A DNA stretch of 64,000 bases. Origin: Fremontodendron californicum (taxonomy: Eukaryota > Streptophyta > Magnoliopsida > Malvales > Malvaceae). The stretch's first letter is position 1, and each line of letters opens with the position of its first letter. The notes under the pieces were generated by a model. The model was not told the origin of the DNA, did not search any database, and worked only from the letters and a program-made list of their open reading frames with translations. The stretch is taken from contig JAULJL010000048.1 of the NCBI GenBank assembly GCA_030761205.1, forward strand, positions 1,488,001 through 1,552,000. The letters run 5' to 3'. Positions 11,059 to 22,640 of this stretch are shown here, piece by piece. The translations under genes were made by a program, and so were the position numbers.

Positions 11059-12257
11059 ATTTCATCATCCCAATTCCCATCCAACCTCTCCAATCTCCAA
11101 CCTCCGAACATAACGAGTGTTGTGTCCACCAGTTATAATACATACATAAATTAGGTATAACGTTTTTTACTATTAACTAATAACTTGTGAAAATTATGGT
11201 TGCATGCATTACATGCTTGTCTATACATATAACAATAATGATGTAAAGAAGACAAGTGTCGTATTAAGTATCCTCCAATATTTGTTTGTTTTGAACTCGA
11301 AATTTAATTTAATTGATTCATATTTTTATTTTTAAAAAATAACATTTAATAAATTTAAAATTTGAATCTCAACTTGTATAATCTTTTAGAAAAATTTTTA
11401 GATTGTAATTTCTTTTATAAAAAAATTATTTGTTTTTGAAAAAGACAAAAGCAAGGAAATTGAGGCACCAAACAGTACACGTTTCTGTGTTGGAGTCAAA
11501 TTATAGGTAGAATAATTTCCATCAACAACTAAATCTGTTCATCGATCGTGTTATCCGTTTAAATTCGAAAATTCGTCCATATTTAAGAAGGTTTGAATAA
11601 AAATATTAGACCCGAAATATGAACTTGAGCCAAAAAAAAAATAATTATGCTCATTTAAAAAATGAGTCGAATTTTAACTCTAAAAATCAAGATTCCAATC
11701 TCGTCTGACTCGGTTCATGAATATTTCTAACGACAACTCTCTCAATCTAAGTTTTCATCAATCTTATAGCGACAGATTACTATTTACTAGCCGTTAGATT
11801 TTGTGATTTTAATTCGTGGCCATTGATAACATAATAATAAATTTGAGGTTACATGCAGAGCTGGAGCAGGTAACTAGGTGATAGAGAGAATCTTAGTTTC
11901 GACTAATTAACGGATGACAAATGTTAATTAGTATTTATTGACATTAATTGAGATAATATAAATAAATAAAATATAATTAATATTTTATTTTTTTTAATTC
12001 AATAAATATGTATTAATGTAATTTTTTAAAAATAATAATAAATAATCATTAATTGATGATTATAGTCATCAATTAAACTAATTCTTAATAAATTAATAAA
12101 AAATAAAAGGAAAAGGAATTAGGTATAACAGATTTTGATATTAACTAATAACATGTGAAAATTGTGTCTACATATAATGATGTAATGAAGATACGTGTCA
12201 TATTAAATATGTTTGTCTTTGATAAAACCGACAAAAGCAAGGAAATTGAGAGAGAAA
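11059..12257. other. AT-rich intergenic DNA with an old direct duplication
   Basis: No gene was seen. About 11153-11290 (with a further segment near 11445) and 12118-12255 share long similar stretches in the same order, for example TTAGGTATAAC, ATTAACTAATAAC and ACAAAAGCAAGGAAATTGAG. This points to a degenerate direct duplication about 960 bp apart. Confidence 0.5.
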
Positions 12258-14434
12258 TAAGAGTGTTCATTATTCGATTTTAATCGAATTAATCGATCGA
12301 AATTTAATTCGATTCGATTAATCGGTTAATCAAAAAAAATTGGTTCGATGATCAGTTAAGAGTTTTGATAAATTTCGATTAATTCGATTCGGTTAAACAA
12401 AATTAATCAAATTAACCATGTTAACCGAAATACTTTATACTTTTTTAGTTGTTTTAGTATGTTTGATATTTGGATGTTATTATGCTTTGCTTTTGGTTGG
12501 TTGGACATATTATTATGGATGGAGTATGATGCACCCAAAAGAGTGTATCTTATTTAACCTTGCATTAAAAAGATCAATTGTAAGTATAATGATTAGCAAG
12601 GGTCGAGTCCTCAGGGATTGAGTTTTAATCTATGAGTTATTAGTTTATAACTTACGTTCAAAGAGAACAAAAGAAAAGGGGTTTTTGAAATAGTTTTAAA
12701 AATAAACAAACAAGAAAAGTAAGAAAACAAGTAAGTAAGAAGAATCAAATATGAAAAATATGGTTAAGGTTTCATTCTCCACCACTAGACATCATTAAGA
12801 ATCAATTTCAAATCTATCAACATTAACGAACTATCAAAGTTAACAACCGTAGATAACAACAAGCTCTGTTATCTCAATCTTTCCTTAGTTTGTCGTTAAA
12901 TAGAACAAGCTCTCTATTTAATCTCTAACCATCAAACAACCTAGAATAAGCTCTCTAAGTTCAATTTAATGGCAGCTTTATGATGAGAAAGATAGGTTGA
13001 TCTAAGCAACAAACACATAAGCTCGGATTGTTCAACTTAGGTTATGTTCCACTTTGCAATTATTGAAAACTTGACCATAATCATTAATCACAAATTGCCA
13101 CTTATGAATAGGAAATCAAGACAATTACACGGATCAAGATTCCTAAACTAGCAATAGATAATTATCAAGATCTATCTAGTTGTACACCTAAACAAATCAA
13201 GACAACATCATGAACAATTCTTGTAGAAGAACATAAGCAACTTTGATAGAAAATTAATGATAGATAGAATCTAAAAATCAATCACAAAACATGTCTAGGG
13301 CTTTGAAATCACCCTTAACCAAATAGAAGTTTAGCCTAGCATAGGCATTGTAAACATAAACATAAAATTAAAGAGAATCTAAGAAGGAAATAAAAGAAAG
13401 AAAGAAGAAGAAGAAAATAAAGAAAAAGAAAACTAGAGAAAGGAAAGTAGAAGAAAACTTAGAGAATTTTATTATAATGGCTAATATCCTATCAATCTAC
13501 CATGTCTCTTACAATCAACCAAGGCCCTCTATTTATACACATTTTGGAGAGCTAAATGACAATAGACAAGCTTTATAAATTTCAAAGGTAGGTATAATAG
13601 GTGGGTGCATTTTTCTAACAATTTTCGTCATATTGTATGACAATTTTGATCAGCCAGCTTGATGGTCGATTTTGTCAATATTGGAGGCTTGATCTGATCA
13701 AATTGTCTTCTAGAAAAATCTTCCCCTATCAGTTTGTGATCCATAGCCGTTGGAATCAGCTCATTTTCTGATGTGGATCAGAAGATATGGTCAAAATACC
13801 AAAATTGGTCAGCACAGACGTCATTGCACATCAGCCAACTTGATGGTTGATTTCGCTAGGGAAAACGACTCCGTTTCAAGAAGTGTAAAGCATGAAAAAG
13901 ATAGATATGCCTCTTAACTTTGCACTGTAAAAATTTCAGCCTTAATGCTTCAGTGAAACTCCAGATATAGCTGATATGGCAAAAGGTGTCGGAACTGGAA
14001 CTGAACTGGATTTGCCCTTAATTCTTGATTTAACCTAGTAATCTGAAATCACTCAAAGAAACTCGTAAAAAAAACACCAAATTACATAAAAATATAAAAG
14101 ATCATAAACACAATTAGACTAAGCAATAATAACTCGTATTTGACACAAAACAATAATAAAGCATAACTAAAAACTATATAATTATACGAGTTATCAGAGT
14201 ACAACTAGCTTGTTTTGACATTTTGGTTGGATATAAAATCATGTATTAAAAATATGTTATAAAATAAATTGGATATTTATTTCGGTTAATCGAAAACCGA
14301 TCGAGTTAATCGAAATCATTTCGGTTCGATTAATTCACCTCTTATACTATTTGGTTAGATTAAAGGTTAAGAAAAATGAAAATACGGTTAATTCGATCCG
14401 GTTATTAACCGAATTGATTGTTTGAACATCCCTA
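12258..14434. mobile_element. Fold-back or hAT-like element with TTCGATTAATCGGTTAA motifs, split by a solo LTR
   Basis: The left arm (12258-12426) and right arm (14275-14434) are rich in TCGATTAATTCGGTTAA-like words in complementary orientation. The outer ends, TAAGAGTGTTCA and TGAACATCCCTA, are imperfect inverted repeats. Flanking 8-mers GAGAGAAA and GATAAAAA match at 6 of 8, as for an old hAT-type target duplication. Between the arms lies the solo LTR at 12527-14196. Without that insertion the element would be about 500 bp. Confidence 0.5.
12527..14196 (-). mobile_element. Complete solo LTR, same family as the LTR at 1-787
   Basis: The 1670-bp sequence begins TGATGCACCC and ends GAGTTATCA. 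It is flanked by perfect 5-bp direct repeats GAGTA (12522-12526 and 14197-14201). No internal retroviral sequence is present, so it is the product of LTR-LTR recombination. Orientation is minus by comparison with the LTR end at 778-787. The TGATAACTCG / GGGTGCATCA ends resemble gypsy LTRs of the Athila/Tat group, but no coding sequence is available to assign it. Confidence 0.92.
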
Positions 14435-15325
14435 GATAAAAATGTTTGGAGAAATATTTTGGAATGTGGACCGGATAATTTATCATTTTTTCTTTGCATT
14501 TTTACTAAATTTGTTGGATAAAACACATTCAGTTTTATGATGGGAAAAATTATATACATATATAAAAATATATTTGTTTTTTGAGTTAATACTTTTATTT
14601 GACTTTTGAATTATAATAAAGAATTTTTAAAAATTTAATATGGTATTTGTATTATAATTATGTTAATTAATGTTGTACTTATTTCTAATACCGTTAATTA
14701 TCAACAATAACGTGAACATTAACCAATGAAATAATGACACGTGATTATTTTTGTCACATCATCAACTTAAATTTTTTGAAACACACGCAACACCACATAA
14801 TAACTGTCACATGTATTAACAATAAAAAATATTTTTTTATAAAATAAAAATAATTTTTTTTTCTCTCTTCCTTTTCTCCTTGATTTTCATCCTTTAGGTC
14901 AAATCTAGTCAACCACTAATCGGATTTGGCCAGGGGAGGTCGGACCTAGCGTTGGTCGAATCAGCCTGAAACCAAGTCAAAAACAACTTGAACTAAGTCG
15001 GAATACGCAACAAATTCGGCATGGTTTTAGGTCGATCTGACCTACTAGTGTCAATTCCAGCCTCCTCTGACTAGATTGGATCGGTGACTGGCTGAATTTG
15101 GCTAAAAAGGGAGAATCGAGGAAGAGAGAGATTTCGACCTGATTTCAAGCCAATTCGATCTACCAACGTCTGGTCTAGCCTCCTCTAACCCTAGTAACAG
15201 TGTTAATATGATGTACCACAGTTATTTTCGACATCAGCTTTACCATAAAAGACATGATATTGAGCTTAAATGCTAACTAGGCCTTAGTAACCCAATTAAA
15301 AAGATGTTGTATGTATTTGTTAGGG
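14435..15325. other. Intergenic DNA, no gene seen
   Basis: AT-rich at first. A more GC-balanced stretch at about 14900-15190 repeats words such as GGTCGAATC and AGTCGGA, and may be an old repeat fragment. No coding sequence longer than noise. Confidence 0.5.
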
Positions 15326-15513
15326 CGAATAGATATCATTCTGTCTCTTTTTAGTGTCCTTTTTGGTTCTTTTTAATGTTTTTCTCTCATGTGTCAAAAA
15401 AAATATTAATGTTTTAATTATTTATAAATAAAAGATAACTTTGAACACGTGTTAAAAAAACATTAAAGGGACACTAAAAAGAATATCAAAAAGAGGCATA
15501 GAAAATCTATTCC
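15326..15513. mobile_element. Small inverted-repeat element (MITE), 188 bp
   Basis: The ends are imperfect inverted repeats of about 40 bp, with AATAGAT, TCTCTTTTT and TTTTTAGTGTCC on one side and their complements on the other. Flanking 8-mers TGTTAGGG and TATTAGGG match at 7 of 8, as expected for a hAT-type target duplication. It has no coding capacity. Confidence 0.6.
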
Positions 15514-17681
15514 TATTAGGGTTTAGGTGCGGGGAGTGGAATAGAATTGATGAAAGACAAAGATGAAGGAGAATGAAAAATATTCAAGCCTTCAAACACG
15601 TTAAAAGGAATTCCTTAAGGCGAAAACCAAATTAGATAGGGAATAATTGTTGTATTATAGTTTATTTAAAAAGTATTAAGAATTTAATGTGAAATGTTTT
15701 AGTTGGAGGATGTAGATATAGGTTTTTATAGGCGGTCCTAATAGAATTTTAACTGAAGGGAAAATGTTGTAAAAATGGTTTTGAATAGACCTGTTCAAGG
15801 GTCTAGTGCATCTAGACATAAGCTTTTTTAATTCAGATTTGTTCAGTTTGATTCAAATTATTATTTATGAATAAAAAAAATATTTTTTTAATTATAAAAA
15901 TATAAAAATATTAATATAAAAATAATTTTTAATACTTTTATAAATAATAAAATAAATTTTTGAACCGATTCAAATCTAATCCTATTTAAATATGAATAAA
16001 AAAAAAAAAACTCAACTCAAACTCAGGCATATCTAAAATAGAATTTAGAGAAGATAAATCGACAACTTCAACCATATCTTTAACACCTTTATATGCACGT
16101 GGATTTGATAAGAAAATGAAAAACAAATGGCTGGCACTCTTCCATCCATCCATCAATGTCCCCACTGTTAAAACCAAACAAAAATATGAAATCTACTAGA
16201 AACATTAAAAGTAATCCTAATAATGCATTAGAGGCAAGAATTTGAGGTTTTGAAATCATGTTTAGTTGACAATTAAGTATGGATATTAAGGGATTATGGG
16301 GTAGTTTGGATATATATTTTTTTTATTAAGAAAGAAAGAAAAAAAAAATTGTGTTCGCATTTTTTTAATGTTCGTGTTTTTTTTTTTCAAAATATTATAA
16401 ATTTATACAATTTTTTATACTTTAATATTTCATTTTATGTAGATTTTGATACGTTCGCGTATTAGTGTCGTGTTCGTGTTATTTTTTCGTGTGTTTAAAA
16501 TATTATAAATTTATTTAATTTTTACATGTTAATAATTCATTTTATGTAGCTTTTGACACATTCGGATATTCGTTCTCTTCATATTATTTTTCGTGTTCGC
16601 TTTTTTTTTTTTGGTTCAAAATATTATAAATTTATATAAATTTTTAATTCATTTTATGTAGATTTTGACACGTTCATGTATTTATGTTGTGTTCATGTTA
16701 TTTTTGTGTCGTGTCGTATTTTAATTATTTTTTCCATGTGTTCGTGTCATGTTTCAATTCATCCAAATATTTTGTATAATTTGTCATGTTGATTCAATTT
16801 AGAGAAAATTGTGTGTGTTCATGTCGTGTCCCAATTTATCTCATATTTTACATAATTTGTGATAATGATTCAATTTAGAGAAAAATTGTACGTCCATAAC
16901 ATGTTCGTGTTATTTTATCGTGTGTTTAAAGTATTATAAATTTATATAAATTTGTACACATTAATAATTCATTTTATGTAGATTTTGACACGTTCGTGTA
17001 TTTTTGTCGTATTCATGTTATTTTTCGTATTCATGTTATTTTTCGTGTCATATTTTAATTATTTTTTCATGTTGTGTTCGTGTTGTATAATCATGTTGTG
17101 TCCGAAATTATCAAGTTTAATTGACACTATTCAAATAACTCTCAAATTTATGTCGCGTGTCGTCATATTTATGTTGTTTTTCCTGTTATAATCGCATTCA
17201 AAGTATTATATATTTATATAAATTTTGACATGTTAATAATTCGTTTTATGTAGATTTTGACATGTTCGTGTTTTTGTGTCGAGTTCATATTATTTTTCGT
17301 GTCATGTCATGTTTTAATTATTTTTCTCATGCTATGTTTGTATCTTATAATTATGTTATGTTTGAAATTGCTGGATCTAATTGATCATATTTAAATAACT
17401 CTCAATTTTATACCAAGGGTCGTATAAGGATAGAAGTTATTATTTTTCTAAATTATCTTTACCCTCTTGCTTTTTTATCTTTCAAATTTATTACAAAATA
17501 TCAATTCAAATTCGATAATATGTCTGCAGTGAAATGCAGACATTTATCTAGTTTATCTAAAAACAATACCCAGGATTGAATGATGTTTATATCCACGCAC
17601 GTAAGTTGAACACAACAAAAATGTTCCTACCTATCGTTCAAAAATCGACAAAAAAATCTTAATCAATTCATACCATCAAAT
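15514..17681. repeat. AT-rich region with five or six degenerate repeats
   Basis: Between about 16380 and 17300 a segment containing ATTCATTTTATGTAGATTTT, GACACGTTCGTGT and TTATTTTTCGTGTC recurs about every 110-320 bp, with variable spacers and internal GTGTTCGTGT-like short repeats. The units are too diverged to assign. No gene was found. The remaining flanks are AT-rich and featureless. Confidence 0.6.
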
Positions 17682-18076
17682 TGTTGTGCGAAAATAGTTC
17701 AAGACGTGTAAAACCGACAGATACAGATAGACATAGATTTTACGTGGTTCAGCCAAAGTGTCTACATCCACAGGAGGAGGAGCAAAGCTTGTATTAGATG
17801 GAGAATAACACCGGATACAGATTACAGAGTGCTATACTAGCACTATCTCAACACCTCAATTCAAAAAAAAAATATTTGAGCTGGTATAATGCCTTAGCTC
17901 ATTTTTCTCTCTGGGTTTTCTTTCCTCACCCGGGAAGGGCTCCCTCTGGAGCTCTTTTGCTCTCTCACAATTTCTCTCAAATGTTGGACAGTTGTGGCTA
18001 TCCAACATCCACAATTCCACCGAAAGGTGGATACCTTTCGGTGAAAAATGTGGATTAAAAGCCACATTTTCTATCA
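17682..18076 (-). mobile_element. 3' LTR of element C
   Basis: 395 bp; on the minus strand it begins TGATAGAAAATGTGGC and ends TTTCGCACAACA. The inner border is preceded by GCCAATGTGGAGATTG, a typical copia polypurine tract. It contains the hairpin CCACCGAAAGGTGG with CCTTTCGGTG beside it. Confidence 0.8.
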
Positions 18077-18361
18077 ATCTCCACATTGGCAAGAATCCAC
18101 CGAGAGAATCCACTGATCAGAGCTTCCTTAATTCCTCCTACAGACTTACATATATTTTTGGAAATGGAACTAACTTCCAATTCAGGTTTCGATGAAGTGA
18201 TGTCATTTCTTCATCCTAACGCAATCTTCTATTGGCTGATTCAGCTTTTTTTTGGGACATCTTCAATACTGGAAGAACGTATGTCAATATGAGTACCGAG
18301 CAGGTCTACTAGTGACAACAAATTCAAATAGAGATTCAGGTTCAGACTGATCAGACATATC

Positions 18362-19078
18362 AGTACTCTGAACAATTTCAACTGGTTTAGACTTCGTCAG
18401 TACTCTGAATAATTTCTTCAGCCTTCAGGTTCAGACTGACTAAGTACTCTGAATGGTGTCTTAGGTTTAGATTGAACAGTTCTCTAAACGGTGTCTTTAG
18501 GTTCAGACTAAACAGTTCTTTGAACAGTGTTTTCAGGTTTAGACTGAGCAGTTCTCTAAACAGTTTTTGCAGATTCAGACTAAGTAGTACTCTGAACAGT
18601 TTCTACGGGTTCAGACTGAGCAGTACTCTGAACGGATTCATCGGGTTCAAACTGGATAGTACTCTGAATAGTTTTATCAAGTTTAGACTGAGCAGTAGTC
18701 TAAACGGATTCATCGGGTTCAGACTGGACAATACTCTGAACGAATTTTTTTGGTTCAGACTGGACAATACTCTGAATGAATTCATCGGGTTCAAATTGAG
18801 TAGTACTCTGAACGGATTCTACGGGTTCAGACTAAGCAGTACTCTGAATGGTGTTTTATGGTTCAGACTGGACAGTACTCTAAACGATGTCTTCAGGTTC
18901 AAACTATACAGTACTCTGAACGGTGTCTTCAGGTTTAGACTGAGTAGTACTCTGAACGGTTTCTACGGGTTCAGATTGAGCAATATTCTGAATGGATTCA
19001 TCGGGTTCAGACTGGACAGTACTCTGAACGGTTTCATCGGGTTCAGACTAACCAGTACTCTGAACAATATAACTCCAC
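18362..19078 (-). repeat. About 20 tandem copies of a 36-bp unit encoding a 12-residue repeat
   Basis: Units of 36 bp occur about 20 times. In the minus-strand frame they read variants of QSEPVETVQSTA and QSEPDESVQSTV, an acidic Ser/Gln/Glu/Pro-rich linker directly after the integrase C-terminal segment. Several CAG codons have become TAG, so the frame is now broken. Long + strand and other-frame ORFs here are only consequences of the 36-bp periodicity. Confidence 0.9.
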
Positions 19079-19099
19079 CTGCCTGAGAATTCTCTTTCT

Positions 19100-19990
19100 C
19101 TGGAGTTCTGTATGTCAAGGAAACATCTCGACTAAAATGATCTTCTTTGACTCAGGGTTCCACAGTCGACATGCTTTAACTCCTTCACTAAAGCCCATAT
19201 AGTCAACTTTTTTGGCTCTAGGATCCAGTTAACTATCTTAAGCATCCGAAATTATACAGCCGATCAGAATCAGATTCAGGACTATAACCTCCAAGGGAAT
19301 TATCCAATCCAATGCTATAGGGTAGTCTATTGATAGTCAGAGAGGCAGCACCTCTGCTCAAAATGCCTTGTTCAGGCCTGACTGAGATAACACGAACTTT
19401 ATCAACCAAAGTTCTAATCATCTGTTCTGCTACTCCATTATGCTGTGGAGTGCCTGAAACTTCAAAGTGCCTGATCTTCACTTTGACATATTTTCAGGAA
19501 TGGATAATTTGTACAGATATCATATCTCAGTAATTGAGCTTTTTTCTGGTTCTATTTGGGTTTCAATCTTCTTTCTTTGAGAAGATATCCAAGACTTTCT
19601 CCTTGTGTTTCACAGTGAACACCCAGATATAGAGTAATCATCAATAATATTTACCTCCTAATGAAGCAATTTTAGAAGGCCCAAAACATCAGTGTGAACT
19701 TATGTTGCTTTCATGCGATGAATTTCAATGCCGAACTTGATTCCCATATGTTTGCTTACAGCAATCAAGTTGCACCATTTGCCTCCAAATTTAGCAAGGC
19801 CTTATCTCTAACATACCCTAACTGCATGTGAGAGGTGTCAGATTCATCATCTTCTGTGCTGCTGGAGACTGCTGCTTTTTTGGTCACAGTTTCCTTACAT
19901 AGTACCCTTCATTGCTAAAATTGCTCCACACGTACAACCTACATGACTCCATTCATCTGTAAGTCGTCTAATTGTATTAGTCATGTAATT
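19100..19990 (-). pseudogene. copia integrase remnant
   Basis: The minus strand near 19233-19481 encodes FEVSGTPQHNGVAEQMIRTL, the conserved copia integrase segment around the catalytic Glu, then a fragment resembling INRLPYS and a degenerate FGC motif. Further left are traces of the C-terminal WNPESKKIIL segment. Upstream integrase parts are in several frames. Not functional. Confidence 0.8.
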
Positions 19991-21006
19991 TTAGGTGGAT
20001 CATTCCAATACCTCTTGTGTGTTCTCGTTGCCCATAAGGACAATTCCTGCATCAAGCTCTTTATAGCTTGAGAACCACACTGGTTCGGACACATATGGTA
20101 GGAACATCTCGGAATCCATTAATTCGAAGAGTGTAACAGATGTTGAAACTATGAAAGCAGAGTCTTTTTCTCCATCAGTCTTCTGAGCAACTTTCACAAT
20201 CGACCTCTCTGTCGGGACAGTTTTTCTTCCATTGTCCTTCTGATAACACTGGGCATACTTGTCCCTTGCAGGTCATCAGATTGATGATTCTCCTCTTGGA
20301 TGGGATCTCCCCCCGCCTGTTGAATCCTCCAAATTTTTTGTTGCTAGTCTTGCCTCTGGATATAGTCAAAGCTTCTGGTGCAGTATCGCTGTGATCATAC
20401 TGATCCTTTTTTTTATACTCATTATTCACCAAAGCATTTGTTACATCTATGAATTTAATAGAGTGGTGAATAAATGATCATAGCTTTCAGGCAAGGAATT
20501 CAACAACAGCAGAGCTATTATCTTCATCTATGATATCTACATCTAGATTGTGCAGATCAGCGAGGATTTTGTTGAAATTATCTAGATGTTCAATCATAGA
20601 GATACCTTGTTTATACTGGAGCTAAAAACCTTCTTCTTCAGATAGAGACGATTCTCTATGTTTTTCTTCGTGTACTTGTCCTGCAATTGTTTCCAGAGAC
20701 TAGCTGCCTTAATCTCTTTCATGACAAAGTACTTCTGGTCCTTGGCTAAGCACAACCGTATAGTGCTACAAGGCTGACGGTTTACAAAGTTCCAGTCTTC
20801 TTCATACATATCCTTGGGTTTGGCTTCCAAGGCAATATATGATCCTCTCGGAATAATAGGTCCAGTACTTCGCACTGTCACATGCCAAAGTTATTGATAC
20901 TGTCAGATTTCTCCATCTCAAAACTTTACATTGGACACAGTGGTTCTTCTAACATAAGAACTGGTGGTGCGTTTATGGACAATTCAGTTTGCTTAGATTC
21001 AGCCAT
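19991..21006 (-). pseudogene. copia gag and protease-region remnant
   Basis: The minus strand starts at ATG 21006 (MAESKQTELS). It continues into a gag domain with CSTIRLCLAKDQKYFVMKEI and LWKQLQDKYTKKNIENRLYL, a basic Arg/Lys/Ser-rich region near 20175-20430, and the segment WFSSYKELDAGIVLMGNENT, which marks the protease-to-integrase spacer of copia elements. The parts are separated by frameshifts and stops. Confidence 0.75.
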
Positions 21007-21550
21007 AGCAACTACAACTAACTTCTCAGATCTGGTTTTTCCAATTTTTTTTAAAGTCTGATTTTGGAAAATCGGATATCGCGGTTGACTCTGGAACGGT
21101 CCAATTAGCCAGGAACGGGTCCAACTGAGTAGATTTTGGACAAACAGAGAATATTTCACGAATATCCTAGTGCAGATGGCTCATTTTGGACTCGGATTAG
21201 CTCAACCAGCTCGGGAAAGTCTCGAAAAAGTGGTATGAACAGCCTCAGGAAAAGGCCCGAAAAAACTGGTCGGAGTGGTGGCGGCGTGTGGGGCTCACGC
21301 GCTTTAGGTACAGTGGCGCGTGGGGCTCACGCGTCTGCAACCTCCAGACGGCGCGTGGCCGCGTGGGCGAGTAAGGCCCACTCGCAGGACTTCTAGAGGC
21401 ATGTGGGGGCGCGTGCAGCGATTTCTCGAGCTCCGATTTCGACCGTTGAACTCCTTTCGATGAGCTTTTTTCACGTGATATGTTCAAAACACAAATTTGA
21501 GCACTTTCAAAATTCGGACAGAATTGAAACAGACTCTGTTTTACGTAAAA

Positions 21551-21567
21551 CTTGGCTGCGGTACCAA
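21551..21567 (-). other. Degenerate primer-binding site of element C
   Basis: Directly inside the 5' LTR the minus strand reads TTGGTACCGCAGCC. This differs at about three positions from the TGGTATCAGAGC site that pairs with initiator-methionine tRNA in most plant copia elements. Confidence 0.6.
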
Positions 21568-21569
21568 TT

Positions 21570-21900
21570 TGTTGTGCGAAAATAGCCCAAGATGTGTAAA
21601 ATCGACAGATACAGACAGACACAGATTTTACGTGATTTGATCAAAGTGCCTACGTCCACAGAAAAAAGAGCAAAACTTGTATACAAATTACAGAGTGCTA
21701 TACTAGCACTATCTCAACATCTCAATACACAAAAATATACTGGAGTTGGCATAAATCCTCAGCTTATTTTTCTCTTTGGGTTTTCTTAATTTCCTCACCC
21801 GGGAGGAGCTCCCTCTAGAGCTCCTTTGCTCTCTCACAATTTCTCTCAATGAGAGAAATGCCTCAAATGTTGGACAGCTGTCCAACATCCACAATTCCAC
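21570..21900 (-). mobile_element. 5' LTR of element C, outer end lost
   Basis: It aligns with 17682 to about 18020 and then stops at ATTCCACAATTTATTT, where AT-rich unrelated DNA begins. About 55 bp of the LTR start is therefore missing or replaced. It contains the palindrome GGACAGCTGTCC. Confidence 0.75.
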
Positions 21901-22640
21901 AATTTATTTATTTATTTTATATTTATTATTATTTATTTATTTATTAAAATCATTGTGCTGGTCTTAAAATGTTTGGGCTTTGAAGCCCAAATCCAGCCCA
22001 ACAGGCCTGCCTAGCAGGCCATTGCCAAACAGGCCTGTTCGGCCTAGTAGCCCCAGCAGGCCAAACCCTTGGCCCAATTAGGCCCCAAACCCTCAAGGCC
22101 TGCCAGCAGCCTCCACCAGCCTAAAGGCTTGCCCAAGCCCAATGGCCCAGTACACAGAACCTGGCCCAAACAGGTCACAAACCCTAGCAGCTCCCCCACC
22201 GCCTCTCCACCGCCAACCCTATGCCCACTTGCCTGGCAACCCTACCCCCCACTTGCCCTGCCAAGCCGCCACCGACCTGGCACCCACAAGGAGGAGACAA
22301 AAAAATCGGATAGATCCGAAACACATAAAAAAGAAGCAAAGATTACCAAAAAAAAAGGGGGGAAGAAATCCCACCAGCCAGCCAAAAAAAAAAAAAGAAA
22401 AAAAAAGGGTTTCGAAAGTTTGCCTCTAGATCTAGGGAATTCGGTGAGGTTTTGGGGAAAACTAATTTGGTATTCATATAGAGGAGGGAAATGAGAATAT
22501 TTTGGTATAATTTTCCTGGCTCGGAGATACTTCCGGCACAGCGGCGACCGTGGCTGGGTGTTCGGAGAAAAAAACCAGGTGAGATATTTTTTTTTTGTTG
22601 TGTTTTAGGCTAAAATGAAATAAAAAAAAATTCTTTTAAA

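Larger units (their letters stand above)
17682..21900 (-). mobile_element. Element C: decayed Ty1/copia retrotransposon lacking reverse transcriptase
   Basis: Reading on the minus strand: 5' LTR (21570-21900, outer end truncated), primer-binding-like site, gag (from ATG 21006), protease region, integrase, a 36-bp repeat array, polypurine-like GTGGAGATTG and 3' LTR (17682-18076). Both LTRs share TGTTGTGCGAAAATAG and ACAGAGTGCTATACTAGCAC. RT and RNase H, which should follow integrase in copia, are absent. The element ends in a palindrome-rich LTR start. Confidence 0.85.

Noticed and set aside
14900..15190. GC-balanced stretch with GGTCGAATC-like words as a possible exon
   Set aside because: No open frame of useful length, no splice signals in register; more likely an old repeat.
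18472..19086. 204-residue + strand ORF of repeated FRFRLSSTLNG-like units
   Set aside because: It is the antisense shadow of the 36-bp repeat array in the copia element; any stop-free frame of a 36-bp unit stays open. The meaningful frame is on the minus strand.
22069..22494. 141-residue Pro/Lys-rich ORF
   Set aside because: GC-rich repetitive LTR sequence (GGCCC words) and an A-tract explain it; no recognisable protein.
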